From: Candidatus Jordarchaeum sp. LHC_1308
GTDB taxonomy: Archaea; Asgardarchaeota; Jordiarchaeia; Jordiarchaeales; Freyrarchaeaceae
Reading direction: 5' to 3'
Length of the DNA stretch: 37,067 nt
Assembly (NCBI GenBank): GCA_019057675.1
Contig: JAHLWX010000009.1
Coordinates: 1-37,067, forward strand
Positions within the stretch are counted from its first letter, which is position 1; every line of letters begins with the position of its first letter. This document shows positions 8,693-16,586 of this stretch, one piece after another. The position numbers were made by a program, and so were the translations under genes. Under the pieces are notes generated by a model. That model saw nothing but the letters and a program-made list of their open reading frames with translations. It was not told the DNA's origin and made no database searches.

Positions 8693-9526
8693 CTATGATG
8701 GTTTCTCAAGGAGTTTTCTTTTCGAAACGATCTCTCCAGACTTCTTGTGAGGCATTCTTAAGACAGCGTCCCCGGACTTCTCGAGCTCCCTTGCCTCGTC
8801 AGCCAGCCGTGCTACCTGCTTCATGAGCTCGTGGGCTGCTGCAACTATCGGCACGTATTTTTCGAATTCCTGTATCTTGAAGCACCCTTCGACGGTTAGG
8901 TCTGCCACCTTTGATGCGGCTTCATATGCGGCTATGGCCTTGGCCTTAGCGTATGGGTTGCTAAAGCCCATGGCTTCTACGGCCGTCTCCTTGTCCACTA
9001 TGATCCTCGGCAGTTCAGGCGTCGCTCCCTTCTTTATCGATTCTATAACTTTGTCTATCTCTCGGTAGATTACCGTAAATGCGCCCGTTATTGCCAAGAC
9101 CCTTATGATGTCAGCGTTGAAAATGGCCATCTCGACGGGATCCAGAAACTCCCTTCTCGCGCCTATCATAGCGTCAGCGTTAACTATAATGTACCCTTGA
9201 TTCTTTCCCTCAATGTCCTCTCTAGCTTTTTTGCCAGGTGCGTCTGTTATAACTATGGTCGGCACTCCAGCCTTAGCCATGACCTCTCTGACCTTGCTTG
9301 GACCCGGAAGAGCAGCGTTTGGACTCACCACAAGTACGAGATCCGGCTTAAAATCGAGGGCTTTCTCTGCGACTTCCTCTGCCTGCTCCGGGTTAAGCTT
9401 GGCACCTGAGCTAATAACTCTCACGTCTATGTCGCCTCTGTCGGCTCTCTCGTCTAGCAAAAGCTCTAATAGCGGAGCTGAGCCAATGTTCCCCGTCTTA
9501 ACAACACATACTTTGACAACATCCAT
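8693..9526 (-). CDS. mtd: F420-dependent methylenetetrahydromethanopterin dehydrogenase
   Basis: A 277-residue enzyme that reversibly reduces methenyl-H4MPT to methylene-H4MPT with reduced coenzyme F420. Length and sequence follow archaeal Mtd closely: N-terminal VKTGNIGSAPLLELLLDERADR, then SGAKLNPEQ, LVVSPNAALPGP, ITDAPGKK, a segment around YIIVNADAMIGARREFLDP, and FSNPYAKAKAIAAYEAA. The ATG at 9526 is preferred because a GGTGG site (9532-9536) precedes it; the GTG at 9535 would destroy that spacing. It is divergent from ftr, the enzyme two steps earlier in the path, across 136 bp. Mch, which links the two, is not in the window. It is cytoplasmic. Confidence 0.97.
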   Translation of the reverse strand: MDVVKVCVVKTGNIGSAPLLELLLDERADRGDIDVRVISSGAKLNPEQAEEVAEKALDFKPDLVLVVSPNAALPGPSKVREVMAKAGVPTIVITDAPGKKAREDIEGKNQGYIIVNADAMIGARREFLDPVEMAIFNADIIRVLAITGAFTVIYREIDKVIESIKKGATPELPRIIVDKETAVEAMGFSNPYAKAKAIAAYEAASKVADLTVEGCFKIQEFEKYVPIVAAAHELMKQVARLADEARELEKSGDAVLRMPHKKSGEIVSKRKLLEKPS

Positions 9527-9587
9527 GACAACCACCTAAACACTCTTGGAGGGCTTTTAATAAAGTACGAACACTAAAACTTTTCCC

Positions 9588-9595
9588 TTTTAAAA
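9588..9595. promoter_or_regulatory. Palindromic TATA box TTTTAAAA between mtd and ftr
   Basis: The only strong TATA-like palindrome in the 136-bp divergent spacer. For ftr it would place transcript start near 9620 with a ~43-nt leader; for mtd it would place it near 9563 with a ~37-nt leader, keeping both ribosome-binding sites inside the messages. A weaker TTTTAATAAAG at 9555-9565 is an alternative for mtd but would put transcript start inside its ribosome-binding site. Confidence 0.5.
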
Positions 9596-9662
9596 GCCTG
9601 CCCGCGGAGAAGCACAAACCTATTAAAGGATTGACGCACGAGTAAGTAAGGGAGGGTTGATC

Positions 9663-10544
9663 TTGGTAGAGATTGAGGACACATTTGCTGAGGCATTCAA
9701 CCTCTGGGCTGCTAGGATCCTTATAACAACTGCGAACGAGAAGTGGGCTAGAACCGTGGCGTCGGTGGTCACGGGCTACGCCACATCCACCATAGCGTGT
9801 GACGCCGAGGCAGGAATAGACAAGTTCGTCTCAGCGTCAGAAACTCCCGATGGGAGACCCGGAGTAATAGTTATGTTTTTCGCCCCAAAGAAGAACCTTG
9901 ACCACGTGCTCCTGAACAGGATAGGACAGTGCGTGCTCACCTGCCCCACCACAGCGGTATTCGACGCCATGCCGGAGCCAGAAGAGAAACTCGACACCGG
10001 AGCCAAAATGAGGTACTTCGGTGATGGCTTCCAAACGAAGAGTGAGCTGAAAGGGAGAACGATACACGAGATACCAGTCATGGAGGGAGTATTCAAGATA
10101 GAAGCAGAGTTCGGCATAAGGAAGGGAGTAGCTGGCGGAAACTTCATGATACTAGCGGAGAGCTGGGAAAAGGGGTTAGCAGCGGCTGAGGCGGCTGTAG
10201 AGGCCATACAGAAAATAGATAACGTCATACTTCCGTTTCCCGGCGGGATATGTAGAAGCGGAAGCAAAGTGGGCTCACTTAAATACAAGTTCATGAAGGC
10301 AACCACAAACCACAAGCTCTGCCCAACTCTAAAGGGAGTTGTCGGGGACAGCGAAATACCGGAGAACGTCAGCTGTGTTTATGAGATAGTGATAAACGGG
10401 CTCACACTAGATCAAGTAAAACGAGCCATGAGAGATGGAATAAGAGCGGCAATGAAAATGCCAGGCATAGTCAAAATAACGGCGGGTAACTACCAAGGAA
10501 ACCTAGGAAAACACTTCATATACCTAAAAGAGCTTGAACTGTAA
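9663..10544 (+). CDS. ftr: Formylmethanofuran:tetrahydromethanopterin formyltransferase
   Basis: A 293-residue Ftr, which moves the formyl group from formylmethanofuran to H4MPT. The whole length aligns by eye with archaeal Ftr: VEIEDTFAEAFNLWAARILIT, CDAEAGIDKF, ETPDGRPGV, LLNRIGQCVLTCPT, FGDGFQ, GVAGGNF, PFPGGI, SKVGS, and YEIVINGL near the end. Two TTG codons compete as start. TTG 9657 directly abuts the GGAGGG site, whereas TTG 9663 has normal spacing, so 9663 is chosen. A TTTTAAAA box lies about 70 nt upstream. Methanofuran for this reaction would come from the mfn genes 4-6 kb downstream. It is a cytoplasmic enzyme; no truncation is seen. Confidence 0.97.
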   Translation: MVEIEDTFAEAFNLWAARILITTANEKWARTVASVVTGYATSTIACDAEAGIDKFVSASETPDGRPGVIVMFFAPKKNLDHVLLNRIGQCVLTCPTTAVFDAMPEPEEKLDTGAKMRYFGDGFQTKSELKGRTIHEIPVMEGVFKIEAEFGIRKGVAGGNFMILAESWEKGLAAAEAAVEAIQKIDNVILPFPGGICRSGSKVGSLKYKFMKATTNHKLCPTLKGVVGDSEIPENVSCVYEIVINGLTLDQVKRAMRDGIRAAMKMPGIVKITAGNYQGNLGKHFIYLKELEL

Positions 10545-10545
10545 A

Positions 10546-10568
10546 CATAATTCTCCTCTTTTTTTGTG
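10546..10568 (+). terminator. T-rich transcription terminator after ftr
   Basis: A run CTCCTCTTTTTTTGTG directly follows the ftr stop codon, matching archaeal T-tract termination. Confidence 0.5.
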
Positions 10569-10695
10569 TAACACAAGGTGAGGACATATAGAAGGATAAT
10601 TTAGATGTTCTTGCCGTATTTTCGGCGGCTCCTTAATTTAAAAACAAAAAATTCCATGGATCCAAGAGGATAAAAGGCCTACCAAGTAGACGAAA

Positions 10696-10705
10696 CTTTT
10701 AAAAC
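10696..10705 (+). promoter_or_regulatory. TATA box of cdhA
   Basis: CTTTTAAAAC, preceded by purine-rich GAAA, lies 58 nt before the cdhA ATG and would start a leader of about 35 nt. It resembles the box in the mtd/ftr spacer. Confidence 0.5.
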
Positions 10706-10762
10706 GAATACGAGTTCCCTGTTTCCACGGAAGTCCCTTAATAACGCTTGTGGAGGGCTAAA

Positions 10763-13123
10763 ATGGTAAAGCCAGCTGCAAAGATAAAGGTAGACTCGAT
10801 GAGCACTAGAACTGCTTCATTTAAAAATCTCGAGATGTACATAGGTGAGATCATAGAGGAAGAGGAAGAATGGGAGCCTCAGGGTCCGACACCCTTCCCG
10901 AACATACTCACTCTGAGGAACTGGTCACACACTCTACTTAGGAGGTATAAGCCGTTCTATGCACCTTTCTGTGATAGGTGTTGCTTGTGCACTTTTGGTC
11001 ATTGCGACCTGACAGCCGGTAAGAGAGGGGCATGTGGGATAAATATAGAGGATCAACAGGGGCGTATTGTGCTCCTTGCTTGTCTTATGGGTTGCTCAGC
11101 TCATGCAGGGCACGCTAGGCATATGCTCGATGAGCTAATACGCAGGTACGGCCCGGACTACCCGATAAATCTGGGGGACGAAGTGGCCGTTGAAGCGCCA
11201 ATAACGAGAACAGTGTGCGGTATAAGGCCCAAGACGCTCAGAGACTTCATTCCAGTGCTCGACTATGTTCAAGAACAGGTATTGCACTGTCTGTCCGCAA
11301 CACACACTGGTCAGGAGAGCAGCTACCTTGATTTTGAAGCTAAAGCTCTTCACATTGGGCTAATGGATACTCTAGCAATGGAGGTCGCAGACATTGTCCA
11401 AATAGTGACGCTCGGTTTCCCAAAGGGAGACCCAGAAGCTCCTCTTGTTGATATAGGAATGGGAGTAGTGGACTTAGAGAAGCCCGTAGTACTTGTTGTA
11501 GGGCACAACGTAATACCGGCAGTCGGCGTGATAGACTACTTGCGAGCGCACGGCTTAGAGGAACAGATTGAGGTTTGCGGCATATGCTGCACCGCGATAG
11601 ACATCACAAGGTATGATGCAAGATACAAGATTATTGGACCAATAAGCAGACAGTTAAGGTATATCAGGTCTGGTGCGCCAGACGTAGTTATGGTTGACGA
11701 GCAGTGCATACGCACCGACAACCTGCTGGAGGCTAGGAGAATTAAGGCCGCGTTCATAGCGACAACAGACAAGAACGCTGGTGGCTTGCCAGACAGAACC
11801 AATGACCCGGTTGACGAGATAGTGGAAGACCTGGTGAGGGGGGCGCTCAGCCAGACGAATAACGGCGTCTTCATATCCGACCCCGAGAAAGCGGGGGAGA
11901 TTGCAGTAAGAGTCGCCATGAAGCTTGCCCCCCTAAGGAAGAAGTATAAGGTTATACCCGACAAGAAGAAGCTTGTGGAGCTTGCCTCCAAGTGCACGCT
12001 CTGCCACACTTGCCAGAGGGCTTGCCCGGAAGATTTACCGACCGGATACGCTGTGAAGGCGGCAGCTGACGGGGACCTGAGCAAGCTTGCAGACATTTAC
12101 GATGCATGCGTCTCGTGTGGCAGGTGCAGCCAAGTCTGTCCTCAAGAAATACCGGTGCACGACCTCATAGTTAGGGCTGCCGAGAAGCAGATCAAAGAGG
12201 ACAAGTATAAGATGAGGAGTGGAAGAGGACCCATAAAGGACACTGAAATAAGGAATGTTGGGTCTCCGATAGTGCTCGGTGAGATACCCGGCGTCGTGGC
12301 ATATGTCGGATGCTCAAACTACCCCAACGGGCACAAGGATCTTGTTGAGATGGCTGAAGAGTTCCTGAAGAGAAGGTATATCGTGGTTGCAAGCGGATGC
12401 TCAGCAATGGATCTCGGCCGCTACAGAGATGAGGAAGGACTGACGCTTTACGAGAAGTACCCTGGCAACTTTGATGCAGGATGCTTAACTAATGTTGGTT
12501 CTTGCGTGGCGAACTCTCACATAGCTGGAGCCGCAATAAAGATAGCAAGCATCTTCGCCAGAAGGAACCTTAGAGGAAACTTTGAGGAGATAGCGGACTA
12601 CATCCTCAACCGCGTGGGCGCGGTAGGCGTAGCATGGGGCGCCTATTCGCAGAAGGCAGCCTCGATAGCTACTGGAGTTAACATGTGGGGTATACCGGTC
12701 ATTGTTGGGCCGCACGGAGCAAAGTACAGGCGGCAGTACCTCGGCAGGGCCGACGTCAACGAGGACTGGTATGTGTACAACGCTAGGACGGGGGAAAAAG
12801 TTTATGTTGGACCGGCACCCGAACACCTCATCGTGGTGGCGGAGACCAAGGAGGAATGTATAGCTCTAACAGCGAAGCTCTGCATGCGTCCAAACGACAC
12901 CACTAAGGGAAGGCAGATTAAGCTGAGCCACTACATTGACCTGACAAGGAAATATTTGGGCAAGGAGTGGCCAGATGACATAGACAAGTTCATCAGGGTT
13001 GAGGGCGACATCCCGATAACTTTCAAGGAAGACTTGCTACGCGAGTTGAAGGATAGAGGCTGGAAGCCCACTGAGATACCCGATCCCACATTACTACCAC
13101 GACTCATAAGGGAGAAGAAGTAG
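10763..13123 (+). CDS. cdhA: CO dehydrogenase/acetyl-CoA synthase complex, alpha subunit
   Basis: A 786-residue archaeal Cdh alpha subunit, the nickel-iron component that interconverts CO2 and CO for acetyl-CoA synthesis or cleavage. The N-terminal cluster-binding cysteines are CDRCCLCTFGHC from Cys70, followed by KRGACGI. Two 4Fe-4S ferredoxin motifs occur at Cys411 (CTLCHTCQRACP) and Cys449 (CVSCGRCSQVCP); these are diagnostic of the archaeal alpha subunit versus bacterial CooS. C-cluster candidates include GHN, GICC, GCSAMD and NVGSCVANSH. ATG 10763 is preferred to GTG 10748 because GGAGGG lies 5 nt before it. No cdhB, C, D or E is adjacent, so the complex would be encoded in more than one place. 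A T-rich terminator follows. Confidence 0.97.
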   Translation: MVKPAAKIKVDSMSTRTASFKNLEMYIGEIIEEEEEWEPQGPTPFPNILTLRNWSHTLLRRYKPFYAPFCDRCCLCTFGHCDLTAGKRGACGINIEDQQGRIVLLACLMGCSAHAGHARHMLDELIRRYGPDYPINLGDEVAVEAPITRTVCGIRPKTLRDFIPVLDYVQEQVLHCLSATHTGQESSYLDFEAKALHIGLMDTLAMEVADIVQIVTLGFPKGDPEAPLVDIGMGVVDLEKPVVLVVGHNVIPAVGVIDYLRAHGLEEQIEVCGICCTAIDITRYDARYKIIGPISRQLRYIRSGAPDVVMVDEQCIRTDNLLEARRIKAAFIATTDKNAGGLPDRTNDPVDEIVEDLVRGALSQTNNGVFISDPEKAGEIAVRVAMKLAPLRKKYKVIPDKKKLVELASKCTLCHTCQRACPEDLPTGYAVKAAADGDLSKLADIYDACVSCGRCSQVCPQEIPVHDLIVRAAEKQIKEDKYKMRSGRGPIKDTEIRNVGSPIVLGEIPGVVAYVGCSNYPNGHKDLVEMAEEFLKRRYIVVASGCSAMDLGRYRDEEGLTLYEKYPGNFDAGCLTNVGSCVANSHIAGAAIKIASIFARRNLRGNFEEIADYILNRVGAVGVAWGAYSQKAASIATGVNMWGIPVIVGPHGAKYRRQYLGRADVNEDWYVYNARTGEKVYVGPAPEHLIVVAETKEECIALTAKLCMRPNDTTKGRQIKLSHYIDLTRKYLGKEWPDDIDKFIRVEGDIPITFKEDLLRELKDRGWKPTEIPDPTLLPRLIREKK

Positions 13124-13458
13124 ACGGGAAAAGATCCCTTTTCTTCTTTCTTTTTGTTTTTCAGTTAAGTGGAAATGTACATAACCGTGCTTTCTTCTTC
13201 AACTGTTTTTAAGCGAGGTTAACTGGGAAGCTGCGCTTAGTGGATTTCCCGTTATTTAAGAAAAAGTATTTCTTTTAGTTTTGGATTTATGTTTGTTTGC
13301 AGACGATGATAGGTCTGACCCCCCAGACCCATTAAGGAATGATGATGATCTTGAGTGTTGAGTCTGCGTTTCTTCTGATTTTTATGTTATCGCTCGGGTA
13401 GCGAAAATTAAATATTTCAGAAGGGTAATTGGATAGTTTTGTGCCGGAGGGTAGTGTC
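13124..13458. other. Intergenic: cdhA terminator and mfnB promoter
   Basis: A T-rich tract at 13137-13162 behaves as a terminator for cdhA. A TATA-like AAATTAAATATTT at about 13404-13416 would start transcription near 13440, just before the GGAGGG at 13446-13451. This argues that mfnB begins at TTG 13459 and not at the upstream TTG 13429. No other feature is seen. Confidence 0.5.
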
Positions 13459-14181
13459 TTGAAGTTGCTGGTGAGCGTCGTCGACGAAGCTGAAGCTCTA
13501 GAGGTCATTTCTGCAGGTACAAGCATCCTCTTAGACATTAAGAACCCTGCTGAAGGGTCTTTGGGCGCTAATTTTCCGTGGGTGATCAAGAGGGTACGCG
13601 AGGTGGTTCCAAGGGAGGTTGAGGTCAGCGCCACTCTTGGAGATGCTCCCTTTAAGCCGGGTACTGTCGCGCTTGCGGCTCTGGGGGCTGCGGTGAGTGG
13701 TGTTGACTATGTTAAAGTTGGTCTTTATGGCGTAAGCAGGTTTGAGGATGCTGTTTATCTTTCAAGGAGCGTTGTGAGGGCTGTTAAGGAGTTCGACTCG
13801 AGGGTTAGGGTTGTCATTGCTGGGTATGCTGATGCGGAAAGGGTTGGGGCCATCGATCCTTTTCTCGTTCCTATGGTGGTTGAGGAGGCGGAGGCGGACG
13901 TTGCAATGGTTGACACTGCTATTAAGGACGGGACCAGATTGGTCAACCTTTGGGGGGAGGAGGGAATGAAAAGTTTTGTTTCGCTTGCTAAGGATAGAGG
14001 GCTAAGCGTTGCACTAGCAGGCTCGCTTCGCAAGGAGGATTTGCCATTGATTGCGAAGGCGGGGGCAGACATAGTTGGAGTCAGAGGAGCAGCGTGTGAT
14101 GGAGGGGACAGGTTGAGAGGACGTATAACTAGTTCGAAGGTTAAGGAGCTGATTGACATTATCAAAAAATTAGAAAGTTAA
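13459..14181 (+). CDS. mfnB: (5-Formylfuran-3-yl)methyl phosphate synthase (methanofuran biosynthesis)
   Basis: A 240-residue TIM-barrel enzyme of the DUF556/MfnB family, which makes the furan ring precursor of methanofuran from two molecules of glyceraldehyde 3-phosphate. Family signatures in order: LLVSVVDEAEALEVI at the start, LDIKNPAEGSLGANFPW, SATLGDAPFKPGT, GVDYVKVGLYG, IAGYADAERVGAIDP, VAMVDTAIKDG, ALAGSL and GVRGAACDGGDRLRGRI. The catalytic lysines of the DIKNP, VKVGLYG and AIKDG segments are present. TTG 13459 is chosen from the GGAGGG spacing, the TATA position and alignment with the M. jannaschii enzyme start. It lies in a cluster with mfnE and a GTPase, close to the Ftr gene that uses the cofactor. 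Confidence 0.95.
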   Translation: MKLLVSVVDEAEALEVISAGTSILLDIKNPAEGSLGANFPWVIKRVREVVPREVEVSATLGDAPFKPGTVALAALGAAVSGVDYVKVGLYGVSRFEDAVYLSRSVVRAVKEFDSRVRVVIAGYADAERVGAIDPFLVPMVVEEAEADVAMVDTAIKDGTRLVNLWGEEGMKSFVSLAKDRGLSVALAGSLRKEDLPLIAKAGADIVGVRGAACDGGDRLRGRITSSKVKELIDIIKKLES

Positions 14182-14298
14182 AAACAGTGGAAATTTAAAG
14201 AGGGATGTTCGGGTTGATTTTTGATATCCGAAGAATTTTTTAGGTCTACCAGTTTTTAATGAAATATGTTTTCAAAAAGTTGATGTTGGTGTGTTAGT

Positions 14299-15003
14299 TT
14301 GAAGGTGCTGGTTGCTGGTGGATACCACTCGGGCAAGTCAAGCGTTATAAGATCCCTTTCAGGCGGGAAAAGCATACATATCGACAAGCACGGAACGACG
14401 GTAGCTCTTGACTACGGACGAATTGACGTTGAAGGGCTTAAAATACATCTTTTCGGGACGCCGGGCATGAGGCATTTTAGGGTTTTAAGGGAGGTGCTTT
14501 CGAAGGGGGCTGACGGTGTCCTCTTCGTGATCGATAGTGCGGATCCGGGGCGGGACGAGGAGGCAGCCTCTGTAAAGAGGGAAATTGACGAGATTCTGCC
14601 GGATGTCACACGCGTGTACCTTGCAAATAAGCAGGACGTTGACGGGGCCCGCCGCCCAGAGATTATAAGGCAAGTTTTCAGGATTCCAGACGACGTTCCC
14701 GTGATAGGTACCAGCACTGTGACTGGTCTAAACCTTATGCTTGCCCTGAAAACGTTGCTCGCGAAGCTAATAGAAAAAGTGGCTCCACTGCTTAATGTCT
14801 TAGTTAGGTATGACGGAAAAGTTGGAGGGATCAGTCAATTTGCAGAAGCGATGATGTTTAATCTAGCCTCTATAAGAAAGGTGTTTAACTGGCTTGAACT
14901 GAGAGGCTATGTTGAAGTTGACTGGAGAGCAGGCATCTTCTGGCTTGTCCCGCCAATAAAAAGCATTTTAGAAAAGCCTGATGAAATATTGAAGGGAATT
15001 TAA
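14299..15003 (+). CDS. Small Ras/Arf-like GTPase with C-terminal extension
   Basis: A 234-residue protein. The first ~165 residues form a P-loop small GTPase: Walker A GGYHSGKSS at the N-terminus, G3 as FGTPG, and G4 as NKQD. The FGTPG form (instead of DTAGQ) resembles archaeal and bacterial MglA/Arf-like proteins. The last ~70 residues (VLVRYDGKVGGISQFAEAM to GIFWLVPP) are not part of a GTPase fold and look like a winged-helix-sized domain. TTG 14299 is the only reasonable start. The gene sits between two methanofuran genes but is transcribed toward mfnE, overlapping it by 4 bp at the stop codons. Its role is unknown; a link to cofactor synthesis is not implied by sequence alone. Confidence 0.8.
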   Translation: MKVLVAGGYHSGKSSVIRSLSGGKSIHIDKHGTTVALDYGRIDVEGLKIHLFGTPGMRHFRVLREVLSKGADGVLFVIDSADPGRDEEAASVKREIDEILPDVTRVYLANKQDVDGARRPEIIRQVFRIPDDVPVIGTSTVTGLNLMLALKTLLAKLIEKVAPLLNVLVRYDGKVGGISQFAEAMMFNLASIRKVFNWLELRGYVEVDWRAGIFWLVPPIKSILEKPDEILKGI

Positions 15004-15653
15004 TGAATTCTCGTTCCCAGAGTTCTTCCTTCCAAGAGAAGTTTCTCGAGGCGCTTGGGGTATTTTCCATTAATAACCCACGCCTCAACACCATATTCGC
15101 TTACAAGCCTAGAAAAGAAGGAATCAACACCCGTCGAAGCTCCCAAAGATGATAGTTCAAACGCCTTCACGCTCTCCAGTAGCCTAGCATCCTTATGCCT
15201 CTTGGGGTCAGCAGAAAAAACGCCATCGACATCCTTTAGGAGAATAACTCTTGGAGCACCAGCTTTCCAAGCTATGTAGGCGGCCACGGAGTCAGATGTA
15301 ATGTCCCAAGAGTGAGGTAAAGGATCCTCCTCGAAGATCAGCCGGAACGGGAGGAAGATAAGGGTTCGCCCACCGCTTAGGGTTTCACTGGTCTCAATTC
15401 CTGTTAGCTCGGCGAGCATAAGTCCGAACTGGTTCATAGCCATTAGAGCCATCCAGTGGGCGGTGTCCTCGCTTAACTTAAACTTACAGTACTCTTTTCT
15501 CACCTCATCAGCAAATGGCCCTCCTCCCGGAACTAGAAGCAACGGGTAAAGCTTTCCCAAGCGGGATAGCTCAAAGCAGAGACGCGTGAGAATTTTTCTT
15601 GAGCGAGCTAGGCTTCCTCCGACCTTAACAACCGCAGCGTACACGTCATTCAC
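15000..15653 (-). CDS. mfnE: [5-(Aminomethyl)furan-3-yl]methyl phosphate kinase (methanofuran biosynthesis)
   Basis: A 217-residue member of the amino-acid-kinase fold. It starts with AAVVKVGGSLARS (phosphate-binding loop), has VPGGGPFADEVR in the second glycine loop, and has PHSWDITSDSVAAYIAW, DVDGVF and the C-terminal AWVINGKYPKRL. This pattern matches MfnE of methanogens, which adds a second phosphate to the aminomethylfuran phosphate before coupling to tyramine-glutamate. GTG 15653 gives the longest reading; GTG 15644 aligns better with the M. jannaschii start, and a TATA-like AT-rich stretch at 15658-15672 suggests a very short leader. An ATG at 15649 is out of frame. It is convergent with the GTPase. 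Confidence 0.9.
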   Translation of the reverse strand: MNDVYAAVVKVGGSLARSRKILTRLCFELSRLGKLYPLLLVPGGGPFADEVRKEYCKFKLSEDTAHWMALMAMNQFGLMLAELTGIETSETLSGGRTLIFLPFRLIFEEDPLPHSWDITSDSVAAYIAWKAGAPRVILLKDVDGVFSADPKRHKDARLLESVKAFELSSLGASTGVDSFFSRLVSEYGVEAWVINGKYPKRLEKLLLEGRTLGTRIH

Positions 15654-15740
15654 CCGATAAAATTATATTAATGGCGAGGATTTCATGTTTAAATGTTATT
15701 ATGGCAGGTGATTTGTTGCCTTTTGTAGGGGTGTCCCCCC

Positions 15741-16565
15741 TTGATAAATATTGCAATTGTAGGTTGTGGCGCAATCGGGAGTACACTAGCCAGAGCGATT
15801 GATGAAGGAAAGGCTGGAGAGGTTGAACTAGCTTATCTCTTTGATGTCATTAGGGAGAAAGCAGTTAAGTTAGCGTCCTCCCTCAGAAAAAGGCCGAAAG
15901 TCGCGGAGAACATTAGTGAAATTCTGAGTGACGAAAAAGTTAACGTTGTTGTTGAAGCTGCAACCCCTACTGCAGTGAAAGAGTACGGTGAAAGAGTACT
16001 TCTTGCAGGGAAGGATTTCATGGTGCTGAGTGTGGGAGCCTTTTATGATCAAGACTTTTATGAACGAATACTCAGAACATTGAAGGAAAGAAATGTTCAT
16101 GTCTACATACCTTCGGGCGCTATAAGCGGGATTGACGCAGTTAAGGCTGCCGCCATGGAACACATAGACAAAGTTGAGCTCGTAACTAGGAAACCGCCTG
16201 TGGCCTTTAAGGGAAACGAATATGTGAAACAAAAAGGAATAAACGTGGATAAAATAGAGAAGCCCGTTGTCCTCTTCGAGGGCACTGCTAGAGAAGCGGC
16301 GCGGCTCTTCCCTAAGGGCATAAATGTGGCTCTGACGCTCGGTCTCGCCGGAATAGGAGCAGATGAAACGAAAGTTAAAGTAATTGCCGACCCAACGGTG
16401 AAAAAAAACATACATGAGGTACACGTTGAAGGGGCCTTCGGAAAGCTCACCTGTATAACTCAAAACTATCCTGCACCAGAAAATCCGGAAACAAGCTACC
16501 TAGCTGCACTAAGCGCGATAAGAACATTAAGACAACTGACAGAAAGATTTAAAGTTGGAACATAA
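15741..16565 (+). CDS. nadX: L-aspartate dehydrogenase
   Basis: A 274-residue NAD(P)-dependent enzyme oxidising L-aspartate to iminoaspartate (first step of NAD synthesis), or running in reverse to make aspartate. The N-terminal Rossmann motif is IAIVGCGAIGSTLARAID. Further family segments are VVEAATPTAVKEYGERVL, PSGAISGIDAVKAA, VTRKPPVAF, FPKGINVALTLGLAG and the C-terminal TSYLAALSAIRTLR. The length agrees with archaeal enzymes of about 265-275 residues. The start is TTG 15741, as no ATG fits. No nadA or nadC is nearby; instead it follows the methanofuran genes. It is a soluble enzyme. Confidence 0.9.
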   Translation: MINIAIVGCGAIGSTLARAIDEGKAGEVELAYLFDVIREKAVKLASSLRKRPKVAENISEILSDEKVNVVVEAATPTAVKEYGERVLLAGKDFMVLSVGAFYDQDFYERILRTLKERNVHVYIPSGAISGIDAVKAAAMEHIDKVELVTRKPPVAFKGNEYVKQKGINVDKIEKPVVLFEGTAREAARLFPKGINVALTLGLAGIGADETKVKVIADPTVKKNIHEVHVEGAFGKLTCITQNYPAPENPETSYLAALSAIRTLRQLTERFKVGT

Positions 16566-16586
16566 AAAAGGAAGATTGCCGGATGT

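Noticed and set aside
13337-13378. C/D box small RNA candidate (ATGATGA then CTGA)
   Set aside because: Too short for two guides, no internal boxes and no terminal stem.
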